Shown here piece after piece: positions 44,501 to 52,861 of a stretch of 64,000 bases of DNA. The notes under the pieces are model-generated. The model had not been told where the DNA came from. It saw only the letters and a list, made by a program, of their open reading frames with translations, and made no database searches. Origin of the DNA: Acholoe squamosa (lineage: Eukaryota; Annelida; Polychaeta; Phyllodocida; Polynoidae); assembly GCA_949317995.1 (NCBI GenBank), contig OX439047.1:48867505-48931504 (forward strand), given 5' to 3'. Position 1 is the stretch's first letter. Each line of letters starts with the position of its first letter. The translations under genes were made by a program, and so were the position numbers.

Positions 44501-45015
44501 GCCATATTCTCCGCCAACTTCAAATAGTTGCGGAGCCAAGAAACTGGCATGTTGTCAGCCAGCTCGTCACTGCACGAGTCCATTACCATAGTCTTGAGAT
44601 CATCTGGTATGGGCTCGGGCACGCCCTCTTCCACCGCCATGGGCCCGCATCCGAACATGGAGGCGTGCATAGGGATGTACGTACCCCAGGAGGTGTACAC
44701 GATACCTTCCTGGCGATCAACGTGTGCTAGACGTTTGATCTGAGTCCTGAATCCCGGAGGATACATTGGAATGTCCAGGACATCCACTTTGCTACCCGAA
44801 GCGGCTGTTGTAGACGGGCGCTCCGGGCGTGGCGGTGGTGGAGGTGGCATTCTCTCCCGGTCGGTTGCCTCGGCCATAGCCGAGAGCGTCCGGGCGGCCT
44901 CCTCTGTCGAAGAATCCATAGATTCCTCGACCCGAGACGAGACCCTCGGGTCCTCGTCTTGTTCCAACGGAATGTTGGCAGTTTGACGCGCAGCGTCAAT
45001 CGTTCCCTGTGCCAT
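41506..45015 (-). CDS. ORF3 in the env position: unknown zinc-finger/coiled-coil protein
   Basis: 1169 codons from an ATG in an ideal context (GGTGCCATGGC) at 45015; the frame opens seven codons earlier. Numbering from that earlier codon: an acidic, Ser-rich N-terminus; a conserved-looking block 85-200 (YPPGFRTQIKRLAHVDRQEG, MPVSWLRNYLKLAENMATN); Glu/Lys helix 280-312; a long basic Ser/Pro/Thr linker to 430; a compact region 455-700 with two zinc-finger-like pairs, Cys571/Cys576/His595/His600 and Cys609/Cys619/His634/His639; Gly/Arg-rich stretch (GRGRGGLESTRGSPGGGRGRGG); coiled coil about 960-1060 (RREEEKIRELERKKVEEAL); Pro/Ala-rich tail. No signal peptide or membrane helix, so not an envelope protein. 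I do not recognise the family; nucleic-acid binding is an inference from the fingers and basic linker. Confidence 0.82.
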   Translation of the reverse strand: MAQGTIDAARQTANIPLEQDEDPRVSSRVEESMDSSTEEAARTLSAMAEATDRERMPPPPPPRPERPSTTAASGSKVDVLDIPMYPPGFRTQIKRLAHVDRQEGIVYTSWGTYIPMHASMFGCGPMAVEEGVPEPIPDDLKTMVMDSCSDELADNMPVSWLRNYLKLAENMATNENLARAVLISAGIIQKAAELRESESDMDTDSTVTLSSVETDRVKRLTRKPAPKGPLTESDLEAEDVRIAVERSTTETDPAADIPEAPGEISEEDISRQQAAVEAKRAELAKQQKELTAARRAHRKQQAQQKSEISSDSDSPVSRRRSPRTVDRSRRESDSSPEVPAQPTKVVRRKKKNGAKASPAEPTPPTKPRGKGKPKTPAPTPTTTTVATSVTASSAASTSGAKAKSPTKASTGTTTSSRASRRGANIYTDSEESESDPELPESAKSDLESVTTWEEMTTDVPKDDNQKWMWKNAAEGFKERTPRCFADCAYDTVHYMCPSAVNKDGDSDDEEWMKSGPSDTPVGKFYLIWIDQLKSKLGSVYSYEARTKVQWAMTQWGPTGNRRRCPFESCQLALTGEKVFETKPRFARHIVEYHMHHKPVMMCVLGDRPSKHCDGSFSTHRRRDMALHLQKAHGIGLEKTRKRAIKCFSELLANWSALSIKEVKEQAFETGFCSWKSGNLLTYFQTNSSSTKFGMPSEVHLKVKKWRGDDKREKAKARSKGPNGGTVTTTASKRTRADRSVSPSGGKDQPRPANPADRRESGQQVSALDMPGNQARRSGSQATAPATPATSTPAPAEQRPGEASGGLDDGGELFAPPSGYSTWWAGEGSSGKRPTYSEYAAKFPSMGPAGPESQVLTSLGRAKTRGRGRGGLESTRGSPGGGRGRGGITVEGPSAPPTGTPPVSVEAPAPPPVIVPPTGPRVPLMELISGTLSGLQDPNTFVDHRDVRTVQIQNDLMAEWQALHRQQSVDYWRVMTEATVNLVYEIQRREEEKIRELERKKVEEALESCRRKQKEAEKLKEFHEAEKSRYIHRFKEADLKFFLAFGKHLEEWDGLPSSLIFVPDIPPNAPPAPATPPVLATPPVPAAPPVPAALLLPPPTWNTRAVPTATVAAPASEAMDSPSAVMRALSLGSETPSEAPAALSTSSCSSSAPSASVEPAEKMDTDPEDL

Positions 45016-45036
45016 GGCACCGGGTCCGACTTCCAA

Positions 45037-45531
45037 AATAAATTGGCAAGTTTTGTTGGACTCCTCCCGAAGGATTCGTCCAACAGAGAGGGTTTGGGTT
45101 AGCTAGGCTAACACGACAGCTACAGGCTGTACAACCGCCGACAAATAACTAGAGCAAAAACGGGTTGCGTCTAACCACCACGAGTCCGCTCTAGTTATGA
45201 CCAGTATGACGTCAGACCTCTCGTCTCGCGAGATCCCGCCATGGCTATCCGGTGACCTAGTTCCGCGCTTTCCCGCCACACCAGCAGCGCCACCTAGGGA
45301 ACTAGATCCGAACCAACATTCGACTCGACATGTGAGACGCGGCCTACTACCCGAGTGCTATCGTCTGGAGCTTGGCGGTGTATACAACGCTTCAAAGCGA
45401 ATGTACCGGTTAATCCGACCGCCACTCACGGGATACAGCCACCCGGGGAGGGCGCGTTCGACATCTCTAGCCGTGGAACGTATGTTGCCTGCCTATGGCG
45501 GACAACACGCAGCAGCTCGTTGTGTACTGAG
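45037..45531. other. Spacer between pol and ORF3
   Basis: 495 bp without a conserved frame. If ORF3 is made from a spliced or separate mRNA, the acceptor or promoter should lie here. No strong candidate found. Confidence 0.5.
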
Positions 45532-46030
45532 TTAGGTTACAGCAGACCTCAACCGGGGGCTGCGTCTAACGCCTTCGGTTAGCATTTTATTTTTCCCGGC
45601 TTTACGTACGGCCTTTTCTGGATCTCGCTTAGTCAAAGCGGGACCCTTCCCATACGTAATGCCTTCACTCAGCGAGACTTTCTTCCATTTCTTACGATTA
45701 GGTCGTTTCCTGGCCTTCGTCTTCTTTTTTACCATAACCTCGTCTCCCGGCGTCTTTCTCGGCCGGCCTCTAGGGCGCTTCGTCGGTACTACCACGCTCG
45801 GTCCACTAGGGACAGATACAGGTGGTTTGTAGCCGAACTCCCTCTCCGCCTCTTCGCGCCCCTTCCAGGGCCGAAGTTTTCCGACATTTGTCTTCCATTT
45901 TCTACCCGTCAGGCAGTCCTCTATCATCACCGTGGACTCGGAGATGACACAAACGATTTTAAACGGACCTTCCCAAGGCGTTACGAGCTTCAGCTTATCC
46001 AGCGGCTCGTAGTACTTTGTCCCCAACATT
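45532..46030 (-). pseudogene. Integrase C-terminal tail in a shifted frame
   Basis: The frame reads KYYEPLDKLKLVTPWEGPFKIV, the GPY/F-type module that normally follows the integrase core, then a basic tail (RPRGRPRKTPGD, KKTKARKRPNRKKWKK, RRSPRLRSAV). RGRPRK is an AT-hook-like motif. It joins pol near 46030 by a one-base change; no start codon of its own is expected. No chromodomain recognised. Confidence 0.8.
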
Positions 46031-49000
46031 AAAACGAATTCGTTTAGCATTGGTGTCATAGCCCACCTTCTGCCACTTCGCACTCTTCAGCAGTTCTTTC
46101 CGAACGGCCTCGTATGCCTGTTTGAACCGGTTCCTTAATGACTCTACAAACAGCACCGTGCAGGGCGCCTCCGGGTCTATTCCAACCACTCCATACACTA
46201 AGTCGGCGGGCATTATGATGTCCTCGCCGAACACTAGCATGTTTGGGGTGCAGTTAGTTGATGAATGGACAGTGTTGTTGTAGGCATGTACTACAAACTC
46301 GCACTGTTCATCCCAGTCATCCTGGTGGGTATTAACCAGGGGCTTTAGTACTTGTATGAGGGTTCTATTGAAGCGCTCTACCTGCCCATCCGACTGTGGT
46401 CGGTACGGGTTTGTTCGGGTCTTACAAATGGCTAGGTAATGGCACATTTCCTGCCAAAGTTCTGACTCAAACTCCCTTCCTTGGTCACTGTGCATCATAA
46501 GGGGAACACCCAAATGCAGCACCCAGCCTTTCACAAATGCCTCCGCGCATGTGGCGGCTTTGTGGTTAGGAAGGGGGAACACCCGAGTGTACTTAGTATA
46601 ATAGTCGGTTACGACCATCATACAAGTATTGTCTCGCGGCGTCGTCTTAATCCCACTGATGATGTCTATCGCTACTCGAGCGAATCTGACACCAAACAAT
46701 TCCTGTGATAAGGGTTGCTTACCCAGGCCGGATCCCGGTTTGTTTTTACAACAATCCGGGCAAGTGGCGATCCACCGGAGCAGGTCGCCTCTCATACCGG
46801 GCCAGTAGTAACGCCTTTGTAGACGCTCTATTGATCTCTTCTTACCGAAATGGCCACTCGTTTGGTGGCCATGGCAATAATACATGATATCCCTCCTCAT
46901 CGAGGCGGGTATCACTATTTGCAACAGCCTACCGTTGGTGGGAGTTGTCTTCCACCTACATAGTATGCCGTCTCGGATCTCTAGCTCGGTCCATTGAGCT
47001 AGCAATCGCCTCGCTTCCCTATCCTCCAGGGAAACTAGAGGCCTTGCCGGTTTAATACCTGACCGTAGGTATTCCATTATGCGCGCAGTGGTGGGGTCTG
47101 ACTGTTGAAACTTCTTGATGGTCTCCGGGGACCAATCGAGATAGCTGCATACAGCCTCCTCCCAGGGGATACGGGGGGTGGTATAATTAAATACCAGCCC
47201 GGCTACCACAGCATTGTGGGCCCCGCAGTCTTCACATGTGGCATTTTGGCACCTTCGGATAGGCCGTCTTGACAAGGCATCCGCATTGATGTGTTTAGTA
47301 CCGGGTCGGTGCTCTATTTGTTTATGCTCTAATCCGAATTCGCATAGGTGAGCTAACCAACGTCCAATCATCCCCTCGGCGTCCTTAAAGTTAAGGAGCC
47401 ACCTAAGAGACGAATGGTCTGTTCTTAAAGTAAAGTCACTTCCCCAAAGGAAATGCTTGAACTTCTTCGTATACACCACCACAGCGAGGAGTTCTCGCTT
47501 GGTGGTACAATAATTTCGCTGTGTCTTGCTTAACGTGTTGCTAGCAAATGCTATTGGCACTTCGACTCCCTCTTGGACCTGAGAGAGAGCTGCCCCAATC
47601 GCATCATTGCTCGCATCGGTGTCTAAGATGAAATGTCCCTCGGGAGTGGGATATTTCAACACGGGTGTATTCCTAAATAAATCTTTTATTTTATTAAAAG
47701 ACTCTTCTTGCTCGCTGGTCCATGGGAATGGGTCCCGTGCCCTACCCGGGGTCCAGTGAGCTAAGAACTGCATGGGGAAGCTGACACGAGAGTAATTCGG
47801 TATGAAATCACGATAATAGGAACAAAATCCTAAAAATGATCTCACCTCCTTAGCACTCGTGGGTCTTTCCCAATTTTCTACAGCTTCTAATTTTTCCGGA
47901 TCCGCACTCACCCCGTTAGGAGTAATGATCCTTCCCAAGTATGTAATGGTTTTCTTAAACAAATTACATTTCTTGGGTTTAAGTTTAAGACCGTTTGATA
48001 GTATCCGGTCGAGGACTAATTGCAGATTCGCCAGGCATTCCTTGAATGACTTGCCGAACACGACCACATCATCCAAGTAAACCAGGCATTTCTTCCACAA
48101 AAGGTCACTCAGTAAGGATTCCATCATAGCCTCGAATGTAGCGGGGGCGTTACACAATCCGAAGGGTAAGACATTATACTCGAATAGCCCCATATGACTG
48201 GAGAATGCTGTCTTCTCCTTGTCATTGGGGTGCATTGGTATTTGCCAATATCCGGACTGTAAATCCAAGGTACAGAACCATTGGTTTCCGCCCAAGCTAT
48301 CTAAAGTCTCGTCTATCCTTGGTAAAGGATACGAGTTCTTCTTTGTTATACCGTTCAATTTCCGGTAGTCGACACAAAAGCGGATTGTACCGTCTTTCTT
48401 AGTAGTCATACAAACAGGGCTGGACCAGGGACTCGAGCTAGGCACGATTACCCCTAGGTCCAACTGTTTTTGTATTTGCTCTTCACAGATTAACTTCTTC
48501 TTGAGAGGAAGTCTACGATACAGGATTTTAAAAGGTTTCTCGTTGCCCACATCTATGGTGTGCAACACCTTATCGGATCTACCCACCGGGCCTCCTTCCC
48601 TACCAAAAGCACCTTCGTACTTTTGTAGAAGTCTCGCTAGGCAATCCTTATCGTCCGTATTCTTTAAATCTGACTGATCAATCAGCTTTTGGAATTCTTC
48701 ATCCATGGGATGCTGACTAACTGGGTTTAGTGGTTTGTTAAATTTAGCCTCGGCGACATGTTCTACCGAACTCATCCTTCCAACACTGTCGCCTCGCCTC
48801 AAATAAACCACCGAACCACTTCGGTTAGTTATGGGTAATACAGACCAAGCTGCATTAGCCACTAATGTATCCACTGAGTCTAACCCGATGCTTGACAAAT
48901 ACACCGTGTCGGGTTCGTAGACTCCAGTTTCATTCCTTTGAGCCATGGACCCGCCACAAAGGACATCGCAAGTGGTACCCGGTGGGATCTTCACCGTATG

Positions 49001-49768
49001 TACCACTGATGCGACCGAAGACACCTGTCTCAATACGCATTGGACATGCAAGCCATACGGGCTCCGTATACCCATCGTACCGTCCCTCGGGTCTAAGACG
49101 GCCTCGTATAAGCTTGCAAAATCCAATCCGAGGATTCCGTCATCACTAACCTCTGCTATAGTTGGCGAAAGAACAAATTCTTTGCCTCCTATACGGATAG
49201 GCATAAACGTCCTACCAAATGTACGCATACTGCTTCCGTCGGCCGTGCAAGCATTTACCCCCGTTTTGAGGTTCTCATGGCTGCCGGCCACCGAATCGAA
49301 GAATCTTTTGGACACACATGAATGACTAGCTCCAGTATCCACTAAGAATTCCCCCACCCGGCCTTCCACAGATATGGGTACATACCACCGTCTCCCCCCT
49401 AAAGGCGAGGGGTTACTGGTAAACTGGTGAAAGTCTCCCGAATCACCAAGATTCAATCCGAGTCCTCTCAGGAATTCCAGACACGGATGACTTGGGGGAA
49501 GGCGTGTCCCACACACTCGAATCAACTCTTTGATCCATCCTTCCTCTCCCCTAGTGCGGCCACTCGCCTCCATATGATCGCTCCTGCACATATCAACACT
49601 AGGGTCCCTGGCCCCGGCCGAGGTGCAGGGGTGCGCACCCTCAGCCACCCGGCCTCCAGGTGTAATTGACTCGAAATCTTCCACCGGGACACCCCCGGTA
49701 GCATTTTGGCATTCGTTCCCACTCGGGGCTATGTCAGATGCCGTTGACACAACCCCCACTAGTTTTCC
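45995..49768 (-). CDS. pol: Pol of the Gypsy element (protease, RT, RNase H, integrase)
   Basis: About 1254 codons counted from the GTG at 49759. Aspartic protease DTGA (141-144) and GILGLDF (208-214); reverse transcriptase LPFGLCNAPATF (531-542) and YLDD (561-564); RNase H DTDAS (Asp713/715), Glu756, Asp781; integrase zinc motif His965/His970/Cys1000/Cys1003 and catalytic Asp1032, Asp1092, Glu1128 (D,D-35-E). All catalytic residues are present. The frame ends at 45995 in the middle of the integrase C-terminal region (NVGDKVLRAAG-stop); the expected GPF continuation is in the +1 frame (next entry), so this copy has an indel there or a second shift. Confidence 0.93.
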   Translation of the reverse strand, partial: GKLVGVVSTASDIAPSGNECQNATGGVPVEDFESITPGGRVAEGAHPCTSAGARDPSVDMCRSDHMEASGRTRGEEGWIKELIRVCGTRLPPSHPCLEFLRGLGLNLGDSGDFHQFTSNPSPLGGRRWYVPISVEGRVGEFLVDTGASHSCVSKRFFDSVAGSHENLKTGVNACTADGSSMRTFGRTFMPIRIGGKEFVLSPTIAEVSDDGILGLDFASLYEAVLDPRDGTMGIRSPYGLHVQCVLRQVSSVASVVHTVKIPPGTTCDVLCGGSMAQRNETGVYEPDTVYLSSIGLDSVDTLVANAAWSVLPITNRSGSVVYLRRGDSVGRMSSVEHVAEAKFNKPLNPVSQHPMDEEFQKLIDQSDLKNTDDKDCLARLLQKYEGAFGREGGPVGRSDKVLHTIDVGNEKPFKILYRRLPLKKKLICEEQIQKQLDLGVIVPSSSPWSSPVCMTTKKDGTIRFCVDYRKLNGITKKNSYPLPRIDETLDSLGGNQWFCTLDLQSGYWQIPMHPNDKEKTAFSSHMGLFEYNVLPFGLCNAPATFEAMMESLLSDLLWKKCLVYLDDVVVFGKSFKECLANLQLVLDRILSNGLKLKPKKCNLFKKTITYLGRIITPNGVSADPEKLEAVENWERPTSAKEVRSFLGFCSYYRDFIPNYSRVSFPMQFLAHWTPGRARDPFPWTSEQEESFNKIKDLFRNTPVLKYPTPEGHFILDTDASNDAIGAALSQVQEGVEVPIAFASNTLSKTQRNYCTTKRELLAVVVYTKKFKHFLWGSDFTLRTDHSSLRWLLNFKDAEGMIGRWLAHLCEFGLEHKQIEHRPGTKHINADALSRRPIRRCQNATCEDCGAHNAVVAGLVFNYTTPRIPWEEAVCSYLDWSPETIKKFQQSDPTTARIMEYLRSGIKPARPLVSLEDREARRLLAQWTELEIRDGILCRWKTTPTNGRLLQIVIPASMRRDIMYYCHGHQTSGHFGKKRSIERLQRRYYWPGMRGDLLRWIATCPDCCKNKPGSGLGKQPLSQELFGVRFARVAIDIISGIKTTPRDNTCMMVVTDYYTKYTRVFPLPNHKAATCAEAFVKGWVLHLGVPLMMHSDQGREFESELWQEMCHYLAICKTRTNPYRPQSDGQVERFNRTLIQVLKPLVNTHQDDWDEQCEFVVHAYNNTVHSSTNCTPNMLVFGEDIIMPADLVYGVVGIDPEAPCTVLFVESLRNRFKQAYEAVRKELLKSAKWQKVGYDTNAKRIRFNVGDKVLRAAG
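49759..49768 (-). promoter_or_regulatory. Probable -1 frameshift site between gag and pol
   Basis: In the gag frame the last codons are G-GAA-AAC-TAG. Slipping back one base gives GGA-AAA-CTA, which is the pol frame. The pol frame is open upstream across this site and its first Met-like codon is only a GTG. GGAAAAC resembles the G-GAU-UUA heptamer type of retroviral shift sites. I did not identify a stimulating RNA structure. Confidence 0.65.
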
Positions 49769-52698
49769 ACATCTGTGGAATCCGTAGCATTCTCCCTTCC
49801 TACGCCGTCGTCTTCGGCTTCATAGAAGGCAGCCATTACCGGCTTAGTAGCGGTACATTCAGATGAGTAGTGTCCCATGCGCTGGCACCTGAAACACTTA
49901 ACCGTTCGGCGATCCACCCGGGGTCTTTGCCGATTGGCTTGGATGGCATCTGTAATTTTCTTACACATGTCTTCCAGAAGTTTGGTCATGTCCGGGGACT
50001 GACTCTTCGCTTTGTCAGCGCTTACAGTGGGCTTGACCGCCTTCTCGACAGCCTTCGGGTCACTCTTGACCTCGGATGAAGGTCTAGAGTCCCTTGGTTT
50101 ATTGAAAGATTTCCTGGGAATATACTTCCTACCTGAAGTATTCTTCCTTAATTGCATCGAACAGAAGGTGCCGTCTTCCTGTTCGATATCAATCAACTCG
50201 AAGTCGTCTGAGGGAGTATTGACCTCAGACTGCTGGGTCACCGATGCCAGGGGTACCAAGCCGCTGGCATTAGGTATGTCCCCAGCTAACATAGCTCGCT
50301 TCTTCACGGCCATATCTATACCATTAAATATGCCGTGTAGTGTTATGCCTTCTTTCCAGGCATCCCTCGCTGCCAATTGTTCATCTCGGTCTCTTAGACC
50401 CTTGACGAATTGTGTGATCAAATCGTCCATATACCAGTCCTGGTTTTCAGTACCGGGTCTGGCCTTACTTAGCAGGGCATGGAGTTCCATACCGTATGCT
50501 CTGAAAGCTTCATTCGGCTTCTGTGTGCGTTTCTTAAAACGGACCATCGGGTCCTCCTTGACCATGTTGCATAACAGTCCACTAGCAGTTTCTACTAACT
50601 GCTCAAAACTCCCAACGAGGCCGTACCAGGTTCGCCATTGCTCTACAGCCATACGACCCGGCCCGCCTTTCAGACATCTCACCAGATGTGGCTTGGCCTC
50701 GTATGGGGTCCATCCATTACAATTCATCACATCGATGAAATCTTCAAACCACTCTTTCCATGGCCGAGTACCGTCATATTCTCTAGGAATAACGGCTACC
50801 CTTCGCGCAGAATTGTGAGCATACATCAATCTAGTGCATTGCTGTTTGCTCCATTCTATCGCCTTGGTTTCATTCAAGGTTCGATTGCCCCCTATACCAC
50901 CGAAGCTCGAATTGCCCGGTGGAGGCGGTGGTGGAGGTTGTGTATACGTCCACTGTGTACCACTGTGGTTCGTATAGCTCGCACCACCCTGGTTGGGGCC
51001 GGTACCCGAGGTACCGCTATAGCCTGTGGCACCCGAAGCACCGCCCCCCCCTTGCGCACCTTGGTAACCGCCGTCGGATGGCTGGTTTCCCGTTGACTGG
51101 CCGCCATCGTTCGATGGATTGGGTTGGGTGTTGTCATTACCAGCACCCAGCCCCGGGTCGTTACTCGGATCCACATGAATGTGGAATCCACTGGTCTCCG
51201 CACTACTATCGGAAGCCTCTCTAGGGGTATAGTCCGGGTCCAGGTTGTGGACTATGGGCACTTCACTTATCCGGACTCTACTAGTTCGGCCATGCTTATC
51301 CTGGGTTCTGATGTAAACGCCCCCTTGATCTACATTCCGCGAAGCATTATCATTTACAAAAGGATTATACTGCGGATTCTTCGGTGTAGAACAGGAGACC
51401 GGGTCGCCCTGTTTCACGAACGTCGAGTTCGGGTTTGTATCCCTACTCGCCGGAGGGGCATGCGTTTGCTCTTGCTCCTGTAAATAACTCTCCATAGCAG
51501 ACTTATTTATTGTGAGGGTAGCTACGTCTGTAGTCAGGTTTCGCTGTTCCTCCCTTAGCTGTGCGTTTTCTGCCAAGATTTCGGATCGAATCTTTTCATT
51601 TTCCGCCACAGCTCGGTTTCTTTCTTCTTGGGCGATAATTGCCTCTCGCTTAAAAGTATCCTTAAGTAGGCGGTACTTTTCACCCTTCTCTTTCTGAGAC
51701 TTGTTATATTCACTGGTCTCCTTCCTGATCTCGGCTTGTTCCGAGACCATCTTGGCTTCTGTCTCAGCCTTCCGGAGTTGAAGTTTCTTAAGCTTCTCCT
51801 CCATTGCGTGCAACTCCGTTTGTAATTTATTTACATCCCGAGCCTTAGCAACCTCCTCGGCCCTAGCCTTGTCGATTGCTCTAAGTTTACTGGCTTCCTC
51901 GATTTCCAACTCAGCCAGCCTTTTTTCTTTTTCCTGTGCGTCTCTCTCCTTCCGCTCCAACTGATGGGATACGGAGGATAGACGATATTTGAGGTCGGAT
52001 TCTTTTAGAATCGCCTCCTGCTCAACGGATCGTAATTTTCCGATCCGAGACTTAGCTTCCTCTTCTATTTTGGATTGGGCTAACATGAATTGTTCATGTT
52101 GCCTCTTAGCCTGCAACTCCACCTGTTCCTTGGCTTTCAAATAGGCCTGGGTATTTTTATACCCGGGACCCATCCGACGTCCGTAGATAGACTTGCGACT
52201 GCCTCCAGGGTTAAACATGGAATCAGACAAGCCTTCGTCTAGAGATCGGCCTAGGTGATGCCTTTCCGAGCTTTTCGGTCCGGTACCACTAGGCTTATTT
52301 TTTGCTTTCGCGCCTGGGACTATTGCGTCCCTTTTGGTTTTGCCATCGTCGCTGTCATGATCCGACGATGTCATTAGTGGGGCTACTTCGTTTCCACCAC
52401 CTGGTGCTGAACCCTGGGGGGTTGCAGTACGCTGCATAAGGCTTTGTGCAATTGGTGTACCCAAGCCGCTAGCCGAGCCCGTTGGTACCATAGGACCTAG
52501 CTGGCGTCTGCTAGTTATAACTTGGGACCAATCGCTCAAGTCTAAAGTTGGGGGTCTTAACACACCCCTAAACAATCCGGTATCCGGTACTCCTGTTTGG
52601 GGTGTAGCCGGATACAATTTTACGATGCCATCTCTGGTGGCATTGTCCATCAGGTCGGGTGTAGAAAAAATATTTCGTACACCCTCCTGATTAAACAT
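49759..52698 (-). CDS. gag: Gag of the Gypsy element
   Basis: 979 codons from the first ATG (52698); the frame is open back to the primer-binding site. Parts in order: an acidic/Pro-rich start; a long coiled coil with Glu/Lys/Ala heptads from about residue 185 to 405 (of the ATG form); a Gly/Pro/Ser linker with PPPPPPP; a capsid-like helical region (REYDGTRPWKEWFEDFIDVM ... FVKGLRDRDEQL); and one zinc knuckle CFRCQRMGHYSSEC (C-x2-C-x4-H-x4-C) near the C-terminus. It forms the particle and packages RNA. The coiled coil of about 220 residues is unusual for Gypsy gag. The stop (TAG, 49759-49761) directly follows a slippery heptamer. Confidence 0.9.
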   Translation of the reverse strand: MFNQEGVRNIFSTPDLMDNATRDGIVKLYPATPQTGVPDTGLFRGVLRPPTLDLSDWSQVITSRRQLGPMVPTGSASGLGTPIAQSLMQRTATPQGSAPGGGNEVAPLMTSSDHDSDDGKTKRDAIVPGAKAKNKPSGTGPKSSERHHLGRSLDEGLSDSMFNPGGSRKSIYGRRMGPGYKNTQAYLKAKEQVELQAKRQHEQFMLAQSKIEEEAKSRIGKLRSVEQEAILKESDLKYRLSSVSHQLERKERDAQEKEKRLAELEIEEASKLRAIDKARAEEVAKARDVNKLQTELHAMEEKLKKLQLRKAETEAKMVSEQAEIRKETSEYNKSQKEKGEKYRLLKDTFKREAIIAQEERNRAVAENEKIRSEILAENAQLREEQRNLTTDVATLTINKSAMESYLQEQEQTHAPPASRDTNPNSTFVKQGDPVSCSTPKNPQYNPFVNDNASRNVDQGGVYIRTQDKHGRTSRVRISEVPIVHNLDPDYTPREASDSSAETSGFHIHVDPSNDPGLGAGNDNTQPNPSNDGGQSTGNQPSDGGYQGAQGGGGASGATGYSGTSGTGPNQGGASYTNHSGTQWTYTQPPPPPPPGNSSFGGIGGNRTLNETKAIEWSKQQCTRLMYAHNSARRVAVIPREYDGTRPWKEWFEDFIDVMNCNGWTPYEAKPHLVRCLKGGPGRMAVEQWRTWYGLVGSFEQLVETASGLLCNMVKEDPMVRFKKRTQKPNEAFRAYGMELHALLSKARPGTENQDWYMDDLITQFVKGLRDRDEQLAARDAWKEGITLHGIFNGIDMAVKKRAMLAGDIPNASGLVPLASVTQQSEVNTPSDDFELIDIEQEDGTFCSMQLRKNTSGRKYIPRKSFNKPRDSRPSSEVKSDPKAVEKAVKPTVSADKAKSQSPDMTKLLEDMCKKITDAIQANRQRPRVDRRTVKCFRCQRMGHYSSECTATKPVMAAFYEAEDDGVGRENATDSTDVEN

Positions 52699-52848
52699 TT
52701 GTTGTTGACCGGGTTTCCAGTCTAACAACAGATGCTGGGATGTGTAATCATCCTCTTCGAATCCCTCTAGCCCAGGGCTGGGGGGATCCGCTTCGGGTTT
52801 CCCGAGGCTTTCGGCCAATGTGGCCGCGCACCACCCCCGAACCAACTG

Positions 52849-52860
52849 GTCACGGCACCA
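52849..52860 (-). promoter_or_regulatory. Primer-binding site, fits tRNA-His
   Basis: One base after the 5' LTR the element reads TGGTGCCGTGAC, complementary to GTCACGGCACCA, which I recall as the 3' end of animal tRNA-His including CCA. Confidence 0.75.
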
Positions 52861-52861
52861 G

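Noticed and set aside
42320..44527. Several plus-strand frames of 200-300 codons opposite ORF3
   Set aside because: They are antisense shadows caused by the GC-rich codons of ORF3, with no start context or domain.
41506..45015. ORF3 as a retroviral envelope
   Set aside because: No signal peptide, no membrane anchor, no furin-type site followed by a hydrophobic segment; composition is that of a nuclear or nucleic-acid-binding protein.
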